Source of the DNA: Oxalobacteraceae bacterium
Lineage (GTDB): Bacteria; Pseudomonadota; Gammaproteobacteria; Burkholderiales; Burkholderiaceae_D
Assembly (NCBI GenBank): GCA_027490725.1
Contig: JAIXXN010000040.1
Span: 1-64,000, forward strand
Direction of reading: 5' to 3'
Length of the DNA stretch: 64,000 nucleotides
The notes beneath the pieces were generated by a model, which was not told where the DNA came from, did no database searches, and saw only the letters and a list, made by a program, of their open reading frames with translations. The position numbers and the translations under genes are program-made. Each line of letters starts with the position of its first letter. The stretch's first letter is position 1. Positions 1 to 9,972 of the stretch are shown piece after piece.

Positions 1-1805
1 GCGATGGTGACCACGCCTTCGTCGCTGATGTCGATCTGGGTGCCGGTCTCTTCGGTCAGCGCGCGAATCACGGCGCCGCCTTTGCCGATCACGTCACGGA
101 TCTTCTCAGGATTGATCTTGATGGTGATCAGACGTGGTGCGAAGTCCGACAGTTCGGTCTTCACGGTTGGCATGGCTTTCTGCATTTCGCCCAGGATGTG
201 CTCGCGGCCTTCTTTGGCTTGCGCCAGTGCCACTTGCATGATTTCCTTGGTGATGCCCATGATCTTGATGTCCATCTGCAGTGCCGTGATACCGTTACGG
301 GTACCAGCCACTTTGAAGTCCATGTCGCCCAGGTGATCTTCGTCACCCAGAATGTCGGACAGCACAGCGAACTTGCCGCCGTCTTTGATCAGACCCATGG
401 CGATACCAGCCACGTGTTCTTTCATCGGCACGCCAGCATCCATCAGCGCCAGGCAACCGCCGCAGACCGAAGCCATCGACGAGGAACCGTTCGATTCGGT
501 GATTTCCGACACCAGACGCACAGCGTAGCTGAACTCTTCTGCCGATGGCAGCGCAGCGATCAGGGCACGCTTGGCCAGACGGCCGTGACCGATTTCGCGG
601 CGTTTAGGGGTACCAACGCGGCCGGTTTCGCCGGTAGCGAACGGAGGCATGTTGTAATGCAGCATGAACGGGTCGGTGAACTCGCCCATCAGTGCATCGA
701 TCTTCTGGCTGTCACGGGCGGTGCCCAGCGTAGCAACTACCAGCGCCTGGGTTTCACCACGGGTGAACAGGGCCGAACCGTGGGTACGTGGCAGCACCGA
801 GGTGCGGATCGAAATCGGACGTACGGTGCGGGTGTCGCGACCGTCGATACGTGGTTCGCCATCCAGAATCTGCGAACGGACGATCTTGGCTTCCATGTCA
901 AACAGGATGTTGCTGACTTCAGCAGCATCTACGCTGGTGCCAGCGGCAGCAGCTTCGGCGTTCAGGTCAGCCAGGATTTCGCTCGAAGCAGCTTTCAGCT
1001 TGCCGGTGCGTTCCTGTTTGTCTTTGGTCTGGTAGGCAGCAGCGATTTTTTCGCCAGCGAAGTGCGCCACGCGGGCGATCAGTGCTTCGTTTTTCGCAGG
1101 AGCAACCCACTCGACTTCCGGCTTACCACCATCGCGCACCAGATCATGGATCGCGTCGATGACAGCCTTCATCTGCTCGTGGCCGAAGACGACCGCGCCC
1201 AGCATGATTTCTTCGGACAGTTGTTGCGCTTCCGATTCCACCATCAGCACGGCGGTTTCGGTACCGGCAACGACCAGATCCATCTGCGAAGTTTTCAGTT
1301 GTTCAACGGTCGGGTTCAGGATGTACTGACCATTGGCGTAACCCACGCGGGCAGCGCCGACCGGGCCATTGAATGGCACGCCGGATACGCACAGAGCGGC
1401 CGATGCGCCGATCATGGCGGCGATATCTGGATCGATTTCAGGATTGACCGACAGCACGTGAATGATCACTTGCACTTCGTTCAGGTAACCTTCCGGGAAC
1501 AGCGGACGAATCGGACGGTCGATCAGACGCGACGTCAGCGTTTCTTTTTCCGATGGACGACCTTCGCGTTTGAAGAAACCGCCCGGAATCTTACCGGCTG
1601 CATAGGTTTTTTCAACGTAGTCGACGGTCAGCGGGAAGAAGTCCTGGCCCGGCTTGGCGTCTTTGCGCGCAACCACGGTCGCCAGTACGACGGTATCTTC
1701 AATCGATACCATGACTGCGCCGGAGGCCTGACGTGCGATTTCGCCAGTTTCCAGGGTCACAGTGTGTTGACCGTACTGGAAGGTTTTCGTAACTTTATTA
1801 AACAT
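1..1805 (-). CDS. pnp: Polynucleotide phosphorylase (3' part off window)
   Basis: Phosphate-dependent 3'-5' exoribonuclease, core enzyme of RNA turnover and of the degradosome. From the ATG at 1805 (AAGGG ribosome site 8 nt upstream) 601 codons are open to the window edge; the family is about 700 residues, so roughly the last 100, including the S1 domain, lie outside. The visible protein starts [12 protein letters not shown], carries the first RNase PH-like core ([29 protein letters not shown]) and the second core, and is cut within the KH domain just after its GxxG loop ([10 protein letters not shown], near residue 573). It lies downstream of rpsO on the same strand, the usual bacterial rpsO-pnp order, but a strong terminator sits between them. 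Identity is secure. Confidence 0.97.
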   Translation of the reverse strand, partial: MFNKVTKTFQYGQHTVTLETGEIARQASGAVMVSIEDTVVLATVVARKDAKPGQDFFPLTVDYVEKTYAAGKIPGGFFKREGRPSEKETLTSRLIDRPIRPLFPEGYLNEVQVIIHVLSVNPEIDPDIAAMIGASAALCVSGVPFNGPVGAARVGYANGQYILNPTVEQLKTSQMDLVVAGTETAVLMVESEAQQLSEEIMLGAVVFGHEQMKAVIDAIHDLVRDGGKPEVEWVAPAKNEALIARVAHFAGEKIAAAYQTKDKQERTGKLKAASSEILADLNAEAAAAGTSVDAAEVSNILFDMEAKIVRSQILDGEPRIDGRDTRTVRPISIRTSVLPRTHGSALFTRGETQALVVATLGTARDSQKIDALMGEFTDPFMLHYNMPPFATGETGRVGTPKRREIGHGRLAKRALIAALPSAEEFSYAVRLVSEITESNGSSSMASVCGGCLALMDAGVPMKEHVAGIAMGLIKDGGKFAVLSDILGDEDHLGDMDFKVAGTRNGITALQMDIKIMGITKEIMQVALAQAKEGREHILGEMQKAMPTVKTELSDFAPRLITIKINPEKIRDVIGKGGAVIRALTEETGTQIDISDEGVVTI

Positions 1806-1885
1806 GGGTAATCCCTTTCTATTTGCCGACAGATTTTCAGGGGCTGTCGTTCACCTCACCACAGGCAGCCTATCGGCCACCTTTA

Positions 1886-1910
1886 CTACCAACTACCAAC
1901 TACCAACTAC
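1886..1910. repeat. 7-bp tandem repeat in the pnp leader
   Basis: Three exact copies of CTACCAA plus a partial CTAC lie between the rpsO terminator and the pnp start. The tract would be in the pnp 5' untranslated region. No function is known; it is one of several short tandem repeats near starts in this window. Confidence 0.8.
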
Positions 1911-1987
1911 AAACCACAAAATCGGAATTCCATGCTGCATTGCCAAGACCGGGTTCCGCTTAGCAAGATTTGCCGGCAAAAATGACA

Positions 1988-2021
1988 AAATGCCCGCGTC
2001 AGCAAACTGGCGCAGGCATTT
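1988..2021 (-). terminator. Rho-independent terminator of rpsO
   Basis: Read on the minus strand, a 15-bp stem with a TTTG loop (one G-T wobble and one C-A mismatch) is followed by TTTTGTCATTTTT. It begins about 24 nt after the rpsO stop. It probably ends most rpsO transcripts while allowing read-through into pnp. Confidence 0.85.
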
Positions 2022-2044
2022 CGATTAAGCCGGATGTTGCAATA

Positions 2045-2314
2045 TTACTTACGCAGACCCAGTTTAGCGATCAGATCGCGATAACGGGTAGCATCTTTGC
2101 CCTTCAGGTAGGACAGCAGCGATTTACGACGGTTAACCATCATAATCAGACCACGACGCGAGTGGTGATCTTTGCTGTGGGCTTTGAAGTGGCCGTTCAG
2201 TTCGTTGATGCGTGCGGTCAGCAGTGCAACTTGAACTTCTGGCGAACCGGTGTCTTTGTCACCGCGGGCGTTGTCCGCAATGATGGCGGCTTTGTTGATG
2301 TTTTCTACGGTCAT
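2045..2314 (-). CDS. rpsO: 30S ribosomal protein S15
   Basis: Small-subunit ribosomal protein that binds 16S rRNA and nucleates the platform. The 89-residue product starts [12 protein letters not shown] and contains the family signatures [27 protein letters not shown] and [12 protein letters not shown], ending KLGLRK. An in-frame ATG six codons upstream exists, but the start at 2314 gives the canonical 89-residue length and has AAAGG spaced correctly before it. It is followed by a terminator and then pnp. Confidence 0.98.
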   Translation of the reverse strand: MTVENINKAAIIADNARGDKDTGSPEVQVALLTARINELNGHFKAHSKDHHSRRGLIMMVNRRKSLLSYLKGKDATRYRDLIAKLGLRK

Positions 2315-2403
2315 GATATTTACCTTTAACATGCGGTGCGCGGAGTCTGAACCCTGCCCACCGTGAACTTCAAAAAAATTCTGATCGAAAGACCAGACCC
2401 GCG

Positions 2404-2409
2404 ATTATA
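2404..2409 (-). promoter_or_regulatory. Putative -10 box for rpsO
   Basis: A perfect TATAAT on the minus strand lies about 90 nt upstream of the rpsO start. The -35 region 17-18 nt further up (GTAACC or CGTAAC) is poor, so only the -10 element is supported. Confidence 0.45.
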
Positions 2410-2532
2410 ACGGAATTTCGCGCCCCGGTTACGGGTTTTGACGACAATCGTTCCATCTTCTGCCCGATGCGTGGGGTTTACCATGAAAAATATGATGATA
2501 GTGGTAATGTTTTCAAGCACCCTCACCGGTAC

Positions 2533-2562
2533 TAACCGGGGTCAGATCCGACATCCGGACAC
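2533..2562 (+). repeat. Dispersed 30-bp repeat, copy 1
   Basis: The 30 bp from TAACCGGGGTCAGATCCGAC to GGACAC is identical to 8213-8242 and related, in inverted orientation, to 8279-8305 and 8331-8357. This copy lies between the amylase gene and rpsO. It resembles a dispersed intergenic repeat family (REP-like); no transposase gene is adjacent. Confidence 0.8.
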
Positions 2563-2587
2563 GAACTCAAGCAATCCCCCCCCCTGA

Positions 2588-4429
2588 TTAAAACTTGAAG
2601 TTGCCGGCATCGAGCAGCAACGCGCTGCCGCAGGCCGGTGTAATGGCCTCGCGGTTACCACTAGCGGTGGACTGATTACTCTCCCAGACCGTGCTCACAC
2701 CGGACTTCATAAACTTGTATTGGAACACCGTCAACGGCGGCATCCGGATCGTGCGCGACCATGGCGCACTGGCACTATTGCCTTCGATGGCGAGCTGATC
2801 GCCGATGCCCGGCCCCCAGTTACCCAGCTCCGCACGATTGCCAAGCACGTAGACATTCTGCCCCATGACGGTATTCGCGGCCGCCACCCGGAAGCGCACC
2901 GGTACGCTGGAGCAGTCCACGCTAGCGCTGACGCGCTGGCCGATGTGCAGCGCCACGGCAGGTACCGACACGCCGCCGTTGGCTGGAATACTGACACTGG
3001 TCATACCGTTGCTGGCGACGCTAACGCTGTCCCCCGTGCACGCTGTGCCCGTCTCATTCAGCTGACCGTGCACCACGTTGCAGTAAGTACCGGCGGGCAG
3101 CAGGGTTTGCAGCGTCACATTCCACACGGAATACTCATTGTTGATCGCCACAAAACCTCTGGCCCCGCGCCCGAACGCGATCTGGTTCGCTGTGCCATTG
3201 GTGAAATAGTCCCCCCCCTGCCCCGCCGTCACGCTCCGGAATGCCACCATATTCGAGAGATCGCGCCAGCGATGGATAAAGTCCCACTGCTGGTTAATCA
3301 GCGGCCTGCCATCGGTATCGAAGGGGCTGACAGCAGGCGGCCCCTGATCGACCTGTGTGAAGCGGAAGCCCGAATGCAACTGCGCCGAACCGTAGGGCCA
3401 CGCCAGCATGAATATATTCGCCAGATCGTAGCGCTTGCTGCCTTGCGTATCATTGATCGCACCGGCAACATAGTTACTCGCCGCCAGCGACCCGCCGCTA
3501 CGCTCGGTATCCCAATTATTCACAAAGACGGTCGCCTTTTCGCTCGGCAGAAAGCCCCAGGTGCCGCCCCAGTTACCCGGCGTGCCCATGATGGCACGCA
3601 CCTGCGAGAGACTGGCGCCGCTCTCGTTGCGGAACATCGCCCTCAGTGCATAGGTGTACAGAAACTCGTTTAGCGTGCCGATGCGGTAGTAATCCGCGCG
3701 CCGTACACTGCCGTCAGGGATCACTTCCTGGGTCACCCAGAGCGCTTCGCCAGCCCTGCTGGTGCGGCTGATACCGTCCATAATTGCCTCCAGGTCGGTG
3801 GACTGGATATGCTTGGCAGCGTCAAACCGCATGCCGTCGACGCCCAGATTGATTAACTTGGTCAGATAGGTCCGGATCCGCCCCTGCACGGCGGCGCCCT
3901 CGGTGCGCAGGTCGGGCAGACCAAGCAGGCGGCAGAACATCAGCTTATGCCGGTCGCCCGGCGATCCGTAATCGCCGTCGGCGATATCGCAGGGCGGGTG
4001 GAAGTCGCCGGTGCCAAATGCCGGATAGCTCAGCGTCGCCGCATTCCACGTCGAGCCATCGGTGGCCTTGCCGGCGCCGCCAGCGAGGTGATTGACCACC
4101 ACATCGGCATACACGCGCACGCCGGCCTTGTGACAGGTCTGGATCATCGCGACGAATTCCGCCTCGGTGCCCATATTGCTGTCAAGCGAAGTGAAATTCA
4201 CCGGCTGGTACATATCCCACCAGGTGCCCTGACTGCTCGACGCCTGTGGTGGCGAGACCTGCACAGCACCAAACCCCTGTGGCCCGAGCCAGTTGCGACA
4301 CTCTTGGGCGATATCATTCCAGCGCCAGCGGAACATCTGCACCGAGGTATCGGCAGCATTGAAAGCGGCCTGGGCCGGTGCAAGTGTGGTGCCGCCTATC
4401 AGGCAGGCGGCCAGTAAAAATCTCATCAT
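2588..4429 (-). CDS. Secreted alpha-amylase, GH13 with C-terminal CBM20
   Basis: Predicted extracellular endo-acting starch hydrolase of 613 residues. Residues 1-21 are a Sec signal peptide ending APAQA. GH13 region I is DVVVNH (109-114), region II GMRFDAAKH (199-207, nucleophile Asp203), region III has the acid/base Glu235 in VTQEV, and region IV reads VNNWDTER with Asp307. In region IV most GH13 enzymes have a His where this has Trp306; I cannot tell whether that is normal for its subfamily. Residues about 508-613 look like a CBM20 starch-binding domain (VYVLGNRAELGNW, FQYKFMKSG). The start has GGAGA 7 nt upstream (GGAGACGACAATG on the minus strand). It has no operon partner; both neighbours are intergenic stretches. 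Confidence 0.93.
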   Translation of the reverse strand: MMRFLLAACLIGGTTLAPAQAAFNAADTSVQMFRWRWNDIAQECRNWLGPQGFGAVQVSPPQASSSQGTWWDMYQPVNFTSLDSNMGTEAEFVAMIQTCHKAGVRVYADVVVNHLAGGAGKATDGSTWNAATLSYPAFGTGDFHPPCDIADGDYGSPGDRHKLMFCRLLGLPDLRTEGAAVQGRIRTYLTKLINLGVDGMRFDAAKHIQSTDLEAIMDGISRTSRAGEALWVTQEVIPDGSVRRADYYRIGTLNEFLYTYALRAMFRNESGASLSQVRAIMGTPGNWGGTWGFLPSEKATVFVNNWDTERSGGSLAASNYVAGAINDTQGSKRYDLANIFMLAWPYGSAQLHSGFRFTQVDQGPPAVSPFDTDGRPLINQQWDFIHRWRDLSNMVAFRSVTAGQGGDYFTNGTANQIAFGRGARGFVAINNEYSVWNVTLQTLLPAGTYCNVVHGQLNETGTACTGDSVSVASNGMTSVSIPANGGVSVPAVALHIGQRVSASVDCSSVPVRFRVAAANTVMGQNVYVLGNRAELGNWGPGIGDQLAIEGNSASAPWSRTIRMPPLTVFQYKFMKSGVSTVWESNQSTASGNREAITPACGSALLLDAGNFKF

Positions 4430-4838
4430 TGTCGTCTCCGCATCGTTTTATTTTTTACGCCGGGGAATGCCTACCCCCGAATAAAAATGTAGCAGAACTA
4501 CAGCAACGAATACGTCGAACACCGCGAGCTTTGGGCTGGATCAATGGCACACCGGCTGACCGCGTAAAGGTGGCGACAATAATTGTGTTAACGCATGCGC
4601 TGACGCAGACCGCAGTGGGTTATACCGAAACGCCCCTCCACACGCACAGGCAGTCCGCATCCGAGCGTTACCCGTCCTGCGGGCTGAATCCGAGTGTGTG
4701 TTTTCGGCCATCCTGCGCGATTCCTCGCTCGTCATCGAGATCCGACTCTGCTAGGCTGGCAGCATGCTTGTAAGGATTATGGTGCCCACTTCGACCAAGG
4801 TACAGCGCAGTCTGAACACTATTTCAAAGGCCATAATC
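4430..4838. other. Intergenic region between amylase and cheW
   Basis: This 409-bp stretch separates the divergent amylase and cheW genes and must hold both promoters. I found no convincing -10/-35 pair and no sigma-28 type TAAA-N15-GCCGATAA element. No coding potential is convincing. Confidence 0.6.
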
Positions 4839-5318
4839 ATGCAAGAAGAGCAATCGGAAGACGCTGGCAGGGAGTTCCTCGCGTTCACCCTTGGCGCTGA
4901 AGAATACGGCATCGACATCCTCAAGGTGCAGGAGATCCGCGGCTACGATGTCGTCACCCACATCGCTAACGTGCCGGAGTTCATCAAGGGCGTGATTAAT
5001 CTACGCGGCATTATCATCCCGCTAGTCGATATGCGCATCAAATTCAAGCTCGGTGAACCAGTGTATGACGAGCTAACGGTCGTCATCATCCTCAACGTGG
5101 ACGGGCGCGTGATCGGCATGGTGGTCGATTCAGTCTCCGACGTCACCACACTCATGCCCGACCAGATTAAGTCGTCGCCAGAAATGGGCAGCAGCTTCAA
5201 CTCCGACTACATCATCGGTCTCGGCACCGTCGACGAACGCATGCTGATTCTGATTGACATCGACAAACTGATGTCGAGCGCCGACATGGGCCTGACCGAC
5301 GTCAGCGCCGCCAACTGA
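4839..5318 (+). CDS. cheW: Chemotaxis coupling protein CheW
   Basis: Scaffold that links chemoreceptors to the kinase CheA in the polar array. The 159-residue protein is a single CheW domain: EFLAFTLGAEEYGIDILKVQEIRGY, then NVPEFIKGVINLRGIIIPLVDMR, the typical receptor-facing region, and IGLGTVDERMLILIDIDKL near the end. The ATG at 4839 is preferred over one 25 codons upstream because AAAGG precedes it and the family starts here. It is 21 bp upstream of a chemoreceptor gene and surely cotranscribed with it. cheA, cheR and cheB are not in the window. Confidence 0.95.
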   Translation: MQEEQSEDAGREFLAFTLGAEEYGIDILKVQEIRGYDVVTHIANVPEFIKGVINLRGIIIPLVDMRIKFKLGEPVYDELTVVIILNVDGRVIGMVVDSVSDVTTLMPDQIKSSPEMGSSFNSDYIIGLGTVDERMLILIDIDKLMSSADMGLTDVSAAN

Positions 5319-5339
5319 CTCTAACCACACGGAACTTCC

Positions 5340-6896
5340 ATGACTCTGACCGACTACAAAATTAAAACCCGCCTCGGCGCCGGCTTTGGACTAGTGCTGC
5401 TGCTGATGCTGATTATGATCATCACAGCAATCGGCCGCTTCGGCGCCGTTGGCCAGAGCACCAAAGGTATCGTAGAGCGCGCCTGGCCGAGCGCCTCTGC
5501 CGCCGCCACCATCGACGCCACGGCGCGCGAGGATGCGCGCCGTGTACTGGCCCTGTTCGTTATCAGCGACAAAGGGCAGCGCGGCAAGAGCTACGCACGG
5601 ATCGACCAGGACAAGAAAATCATTGACGCCTCGCTGGCAACACTCACGCAACTGGTCGAGACGCCCGAGGAAAAAGCCCTGCTAGCGAAGATTCAGACGG
5701 CGCGTATCAGCTATAACACGTCTTTCCTCAAGGTGGCCGATCTGGTCGAATCAGACGAGCGCGATAAAGCAGCAGAGCTGATGAACAGCGAAACCTTCCC
5801 TCTACTCGATACGCTTGAAGATCTGACCGGCGCCATGGTCAAGCAGCAACGCAACAACATCGAGGCAGGTGCCAAGGTCGCCACCGGCCATATCGAGTTC
5901 TCGCGCAACATGATGATCGCGCTGGGCTTGGTGGCATTGCTCGTCTCGGGTGCACTGGCCGCGTGGATCACGGCGTCGATTACGGGCCCGCTGGAAGAAG
6001 CGGTGGCGATTGCAAAATCTGTCGCGGCAGGAGACCTGAGCACCCGCATCGACGTGCGTGCCCGCGACGAGACCGGCGAGTTACTGGTTGCACTGCAGGA
6101 CATGAACACCAGTCTGGCGCGCACTGTGCACGAGGTACGGCGCAGCACCGCCACCATCAATCAGGCCTCGGGCGAAATCGCCACCGGCAATATGGACCTA
6201 TCGGGCCGCACCGAGTCGCAGGCTAGCTCGCTGGAAGAAACCGCCAGCACCATGGTGGAGTTAACCTCGACGGTCAAGCAGAACGCCGACAACGCCCGTC
6301 AGGCCAACCAGCTGGTGATCTCGGCGTCGTCGGTAGCCACCCGCGGTGGCCAGCTGGTGGCCCAGGTGGTCGACACCATGGGCTCGATCAAAGCCAGTTC
6401 CAGCAAGATCGTCGATATCATCGGCGTGATCGACAGCATCGCGTTCCAGACCAACATTCTCGCCCTCAACGCTGCAGTGGAAGCAGCGCGTGCTGGCGAA
6501 CAGGGGCGCGGCTTCGCGGTGGTAGCGTCGGAAGTGCGCAGCCTGGCGCAGCGCTCGGCCACTGCGGCCAAGGAAATCAAGGTACTGATCGACGACTCGG
6601 TGGAAAAAGTTGATGGCGGCAACGCAGTGGTAGACGAGGCCGGCCAGACCATGGGCCTGATCGTTACTTCGGTACAGCAGGTGGCAGACATCATGGCCGA
6701 GATCACTTCGGCCAGCCAGGAACAAAGCATGGGTATCGAACAGGTCAACGAGGCCATTTCGCAGATGGACGAGATGACGCAGCAGAATGCCGCGCTGGTC
6801 GAGCAAGCCGCCGCCGCCGCGCAAAGCATGCAGGACGAGGCGGCCACGCTGTCGGCCTCGGTCAGTGTGTTCAAACTCGACAAAAGCTACGCGTAA
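5340..6896 (+). CDS. Methyl-accepting chemotaxis protein
   Basis: Transmembrane chemoreceptor of 518 residues. TM1 is about residues 13-32 and TM2 about 191-212, enclosing a periplasmic helical bundle of roughly 155 residues of the four-helix type, so the ligand is unknown. A HAMP domain follows ([20 protein letters not shown]), then the signalling domain with the conserved hairpin tip [20 protein letters not shown]. The C-terminus (VFKLDKSYA) lacks the NWETF-type CheR/CheB tether. It is paired with cheW 21 bp upstream. The signalling half closely resembles the second receptor at 48423-50012. Confidence 0.95.
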   Translation: MTLTDYKIKTRLGAGFGLVLLLMLIMIITAIGRFGAVGQSTKGIVERAWPSASAAATIDATAREDARRVLALFVISDKGQRGKSYARIDQDKKIIDASLATLTQLVETPEEKALLAKIQTARISYNTSFLKVADLVESDERDKAAELMNSETFPLLDTLEDLTGAMVKQQRNNIEAGAKVATGHIEFSRNMMIALGLVALLVSGALAAWITASITGPLEEAVAIAKSVAAGDLSTRIDVRARDETGELLVALQDMNTSLARTVHEVRRSTATINQASGEIATGNMDLSGRTESQASSLEETASTMVELTSTVKQNADNARQANQLVISASSVATRGGQLVAQVVDTMGSIKASSSKIVDIIGVIDSIAFQTNILALNAAVEAARAGEQGRGFAVVASEVRSLAQRSATAAKEIKVLIDDSVEKVDGGNAVVDEAGQTMGLIVTSVQQVADIMAEITSASQEQSMGIEQVNEAISQMDEMTQQNAALVEQAAAAAQSMQDEAATLSASVSVFKLDKSYA

Positions 6897-6980
6897 GTGA
6901 TCCTCATGTGGCGAGGCAGATGTATCGCAGGCGACTCAATGCAAGGTTTGGCCGGCGTGATTAGCCTGTAAAATCGTTGC

Positions 6981-8201
6981 ATGAAATCACGACTTTTGAC
7001 ATTGGCATTGAGCCTCAGCGCAATCAATACCTCCGCAGCGGAACTGCGGGGCATGCTGGATCTACGTGCGCTAGATTCCCGGGCAGAGCGCAGCTTTCTG
7101 GAGGGTGGTTTGGGCAAGACCCGCTATGACGCCAGCTCGCCCGTGATCAGTCTGGGTCAGGCAGTCCTACGCGGCGAATTTGACGTGACCGATACCATCA
7201 GCACCAGCATGGAGCTCAGTAGCGACGATCGGCAACACAACGCCATTGATGTGCGCGAGGCATGGCTGGCATGGAATCCCGTTCCGTCCAGCGCCTGGAA
7301 GACACGCGTCAAAGGAGGCTTTTTTTTCCCTCCCACGAGCGTAGAGATCGACTACGAAGGTATTGGCTGGACGCCTAAGCGCACCATTTCCAGTGCGGCC
7401 ATCAACAGCTGGATCGGTGAAGAGCTACGCACCAAGGGCTTCGAATGGAGCACCCTCCGTTTGGGGCGCTATGCCGATGCCACCTACGACGTCGGCCTGC
7501 TGGCGGCGGTTTTTACCGGCAACGATCCGACCGGCACCCTACTGGCCTGGCGCGGCTGGTCAATCAGCGATCGCATCGCCGGGCACAGCGAAGCGCTGCA
7601 GTTAGCCGACCTGCCGGTGTATCGCCCCGATGGCGCCATTCCGCGACAATCCCGCACGATCCATCCGTTCCGCGAAATTGATGGCCGCCCCGGTTACTAC
7701 GTCGGTATGCGCCTGAATCGACAACAGGATCTGGTGCTGACAGCACTCCACTACGACAACCGCGCCGACCCGCGCATAGTGAAATCTGGTCAATACGCAT
7801 GGCGGACCCGTTTTGACCATGTGAGTGCGCTATGGCGTCCGGCACCGGACTGGGAAATTCTGATGCAGGCGATGCACGGTGATACACTCATGGGCGCCAA
7901 TGCTGTGGCACTGGATTTCAAGTCCTGGTATCTGCTGGCCAGTCATCCGGCCGGCGCCGGGGTACTCAGCGTGCGTTTCGATCGCTTCAGCACGAGCGGC
8001 CACGACATTCTGCCTGCGGATCGCAACGATGAGACTGGCTACGCGCTTGCGCTAGCTTACAGCATGCCGCTGTCAGACACCTTCACGTTACTGCTGGAAT
8101 CACTAACAGTCCAAAGCCAGCGTAGCTCGCGTCAACTGATCGGGGAGCCTATCCAGCAAACTGGACGCACCCTGATGGCTTCGCTGCGGTGGAGTTTCTA
8201 A
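6981..8201 (+). CDS. Predicted outer-membrane beta-barrel protein
   Basis: A 406-residue exported protein of unknown function. It begins with a signal peptide (MKSRLLTLALSLSAINTSA, cleavage about residue 20), is rich in alternating polar/hydrophobic strands, and ends LRWSF with the terminal Phe typical of proteins inserted by the BAM complex. Strand-like runs such as SVRFDRFSTSG, YALALAYSMPL and FTLLLESLTVQS fit a porin-like barrel. It stands alone downstream of the chemoreceptor. I do not recognise a specific family, so substrate and role are not assigned. Confidence 0.7.
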   Translation: MKSRLLTLALSLSAINTSAAELRGMLDLRALDSRAERSFLEGGLGKTRYDASSPVISLGQAVLRGEFDVTDTISTSMELSSDDRQHNAIDVREAWLAWNPVPSSAWKTRVKGGFFFPPTSVEIDYEGIGWTPKRTISSAAINSWIGEELRTKGFEWSTLRLGRYADATYDVGLLAAVFTGNDPTGTLLAWRGWSISDRIAGHSEALQLADLPVYRPDGAIPRQSRTIHPFREIDGRPGYYVGMRLNRQQDLVLTALHYDNRADPRIVKSGQYAWRTRFDHVSALWRPAPDWEILMQAMHGDTLMGANAVALDFKSWYLLASHPAGAGVLSVRFDRFSTSGHDILPADRNDETGYALALAYSMPLSDTFTLLLESLTVQSQRSSRQLIGEPIQQTGRTLMASLRWSF

Positions 8202-8212
8202 TAAGGGAGACG

Positions 8213-8363
8213 TAACCGGGGTCAGATCCGACATCCGGACACGGACTGAACCAATGCACTACCATTACAGCAGTGCTCGTGTCTGAATGTCGGATCTGAC
8301 CCCGGGTCTGGAAACGTTACAGCAGTGCTCGTGTCTATATGTCGGATCTGACCCCGGGTCTGG
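8213..8363. repeat. Inverted and tandem cluster of the GGGGTCAGATCC repeat
   Basis: Copy A (8213-8242, plus) matches 2533-2562 exactly. Two inverted copies follow at 8279-8305 and 8331-8357, inside a 47-bp direct repeat (8265-8311 and 8317-8363, period 52 bp, differing at about two positions). Arms A and B can pair as a long hairpin (CCGGGGTCAGATCCGACAT against its complement). The cluster fills the gap between the convergent barrel gene and leuA and may act as a bidirectional terminator. Confidence 0.85.
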
Positions 8364-8369
8364 TAATGC

Positions 8370-9917
8370 TCAGACTTGCGGATTAACGCGCTCGACCTTC
8401 GAGTGCAGTTTGTTCAGCGCTGACAGGTAGGCTTTGGCCGAGGCGACGATGATGTCCGGATGCGCGCCGACGCCGTTGACGATGCGGCCATCCTTGGACA
8501 GACGCATGGTCACTTCGCCCTGCGACTGGGTGCCGGTGCTGATGGCGTTCACCGAGAACAGGACCAGTTCCGCACCGCTACCGACTTCCGCTTCGATGGC
8601 GTTGACGGTAGCATCCACCGGACCATCGCCACGCCCTTCCGAAATATGCTCTTCGCCAGCGATGGAGAACACCACTTTCGCGCTCGGCATGCTGCCCGTG
8701 TCCGATTGCTGTGCCAGACTAATGAAGCGGTAATGCTCGCTATCCTGCGACTGCTGCTCATCCGACACCAGCGCCAGAATATCCTCGTCGAAAATCTCGG
8801 ACTTGCGGTCGGCCAGTTCCTTGAAGCGCACAAACGCGGCGTTTACTTCGGCTTCCGAATCGAGCTCGATGCCCAGTTCCTGCAGGCGCTGCTTGAAAGC
8901 GTTACGGCCCGACAGTTTGCCCAGCACGATCTTGGTGGCAGCCCAGCCCACATCTTCGGCGCGCATGATCTCGTAGGTCTCGCGCGACTTCAGCATGCCA
9001 TCCTGATGGATGCCGGAAGCGTGCGCAAATGCATTCGCGCCCACCACTGCCTTGTTCGGCTGCACCGCGAAACCGGTAATCTGCGACACCATCTTGGAGG
9101 CCGCCACGATCTGGGTGGTGTCGATGCCGACATCCAGGTTGTAATAGGCGCGCCGGGTGCGCAGCGCCATCACCACTTCTTCCAGCGCGGTATTACCGGC
9201 GCGTTCGCCCAGACCGTTGATGGTGCACTCGATCTGACGCGCGCCACCGATCATCACCCCGGCCAGCGAGTTCGCTACCGCCAACCCCAGATCGTTGTGG
9301 CAGTGCACCGACCAGATCGCCTTGTCCGAATTCGGAATGCGCTCGCGCAGACGGCGGATGGTTTCACCGAAAATCTCCGGCACCGCATAGCCCACGGTAT
9401 CGGGGAAGTTAATCGTGGTCGCGCCCTCTTCGATCACGCCTTCCAGCACGCGGCACAGGAAGTCCTCATCCGAGCGGCTGCCGTCTTCCGGACTGAATTC
9501 GATATCATCGGTATGCTGGCGCGCGAAACGCACGGCATTTCGGGCCTGCAGCAGCACCTGTTCCGGCAGCATGCGCAGCTTCATCTCCATGTGCAGCTTA
9601 GAGGTGGCAATAAAAGTGTGGATACGTTTGCGTTCGGCCGGCGCCAGTGCTTCAGCAGCGCGGGCAATGTCGCGGTCATTGGCGCGCGACAGCGAGCAGA
9701 TGGTCGATTCACGCACCGTCGAAGCAATCGCACGGATCGATTCGAAGTCGCCCTGCGACGCAGCAGCAAAGCCAGCCTCGATCACATCGACACGCAAGCG
9801 TTCCAGTTGCTTGGCGATGCGGACTTTTTCGTCCTTGGTCATCGAGGCGCCCGGCGATTGCTCGCCGTCGCGCAGGGTGGTGTCAAAAATAATCAGGCGG
9901 TTGGATGAGTTGCTCAT
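8370..9917 (-). CDS. leuA: 2-isopropylmalate synthase
   Basis: Condenses acetyl-CoA with 2-oxoisovalerate, the committed step of leucine synthesis. The 515-residue protein has the HMGL-like TIM barrel with [16 protein letters not shown] at the N-terminus (metal-binding Asp), the [12 protein letters not shown] motif with metal-binding histidines, NGLGERAGN and the SGIHQDG motif. The C-terminal about 120 residues (from roughly 390) form the LeuA allosteric domain that senses leucine, so feedback control is expected. It follows pssA by 55 bp on the same strand. Confidence 0.97.
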   Translation of the reverse strand: MSNSSNRLIIFDTTLRDGEQSPGASMTKDEKVRIAKQLERLRVDVIEAGFAAASQGDFESIRAIASTVRESTICSLSRANDRDIARAAEALAPAERKRIHTFIATSKLHMEMKLRMLPEQVLLQARNAVRFARQHTDDIEFSPEDGSRSDEDFLCRVLEGVIEEGATTINFPDTVGYAVPEIFGETIRRLRERIPNSDKAIWSVHCHNDLGLAVANSLAGVMIGGARQIECTINGLGERAGNTALEEVVMALRTRRAYYNLDVGIDTTQIVAASKMVSQITGFAVQPNKAVVGANAFAHASGIHQDGMLKSRETYEIMRAEDVGWAATKIVLGKLSGRNAFKQRLQELGIELDSEAEVNAAFVRFKELADRKSEIFDEDILALVSDEQQSQDSEHYRFISLAQQSDTGSMPSAKVVFSIAGEEHISEGRGDGPVDATVNAIEAEVGSGAELVLFSVNAISTGTQSQGEVTMRLSKDGRIVNGVGAHPDIIVASAKAYLSALNKLHSKVERVNPQV

Positions 9918-9972
9918 ATTAGCTCCGTATCTGTGGGTTGCTTAAATTCGCAGGGCCTGCCGCCCTTCTGGA

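Noticed and set aside
198..1811. A 537-codon open frame on the plus strand
   Set aside because: It is antisense to pnp, whose product is unmistakable; the His/Gln/Arg-rich translation is typical of the complement of a GC-rich gene.
2326..2526. A 66-codon minus-strand frame upstream of rpsO
   Set aside because: It covers the likely rpsO promoter, has no ribosome site and no recognisable sequence.
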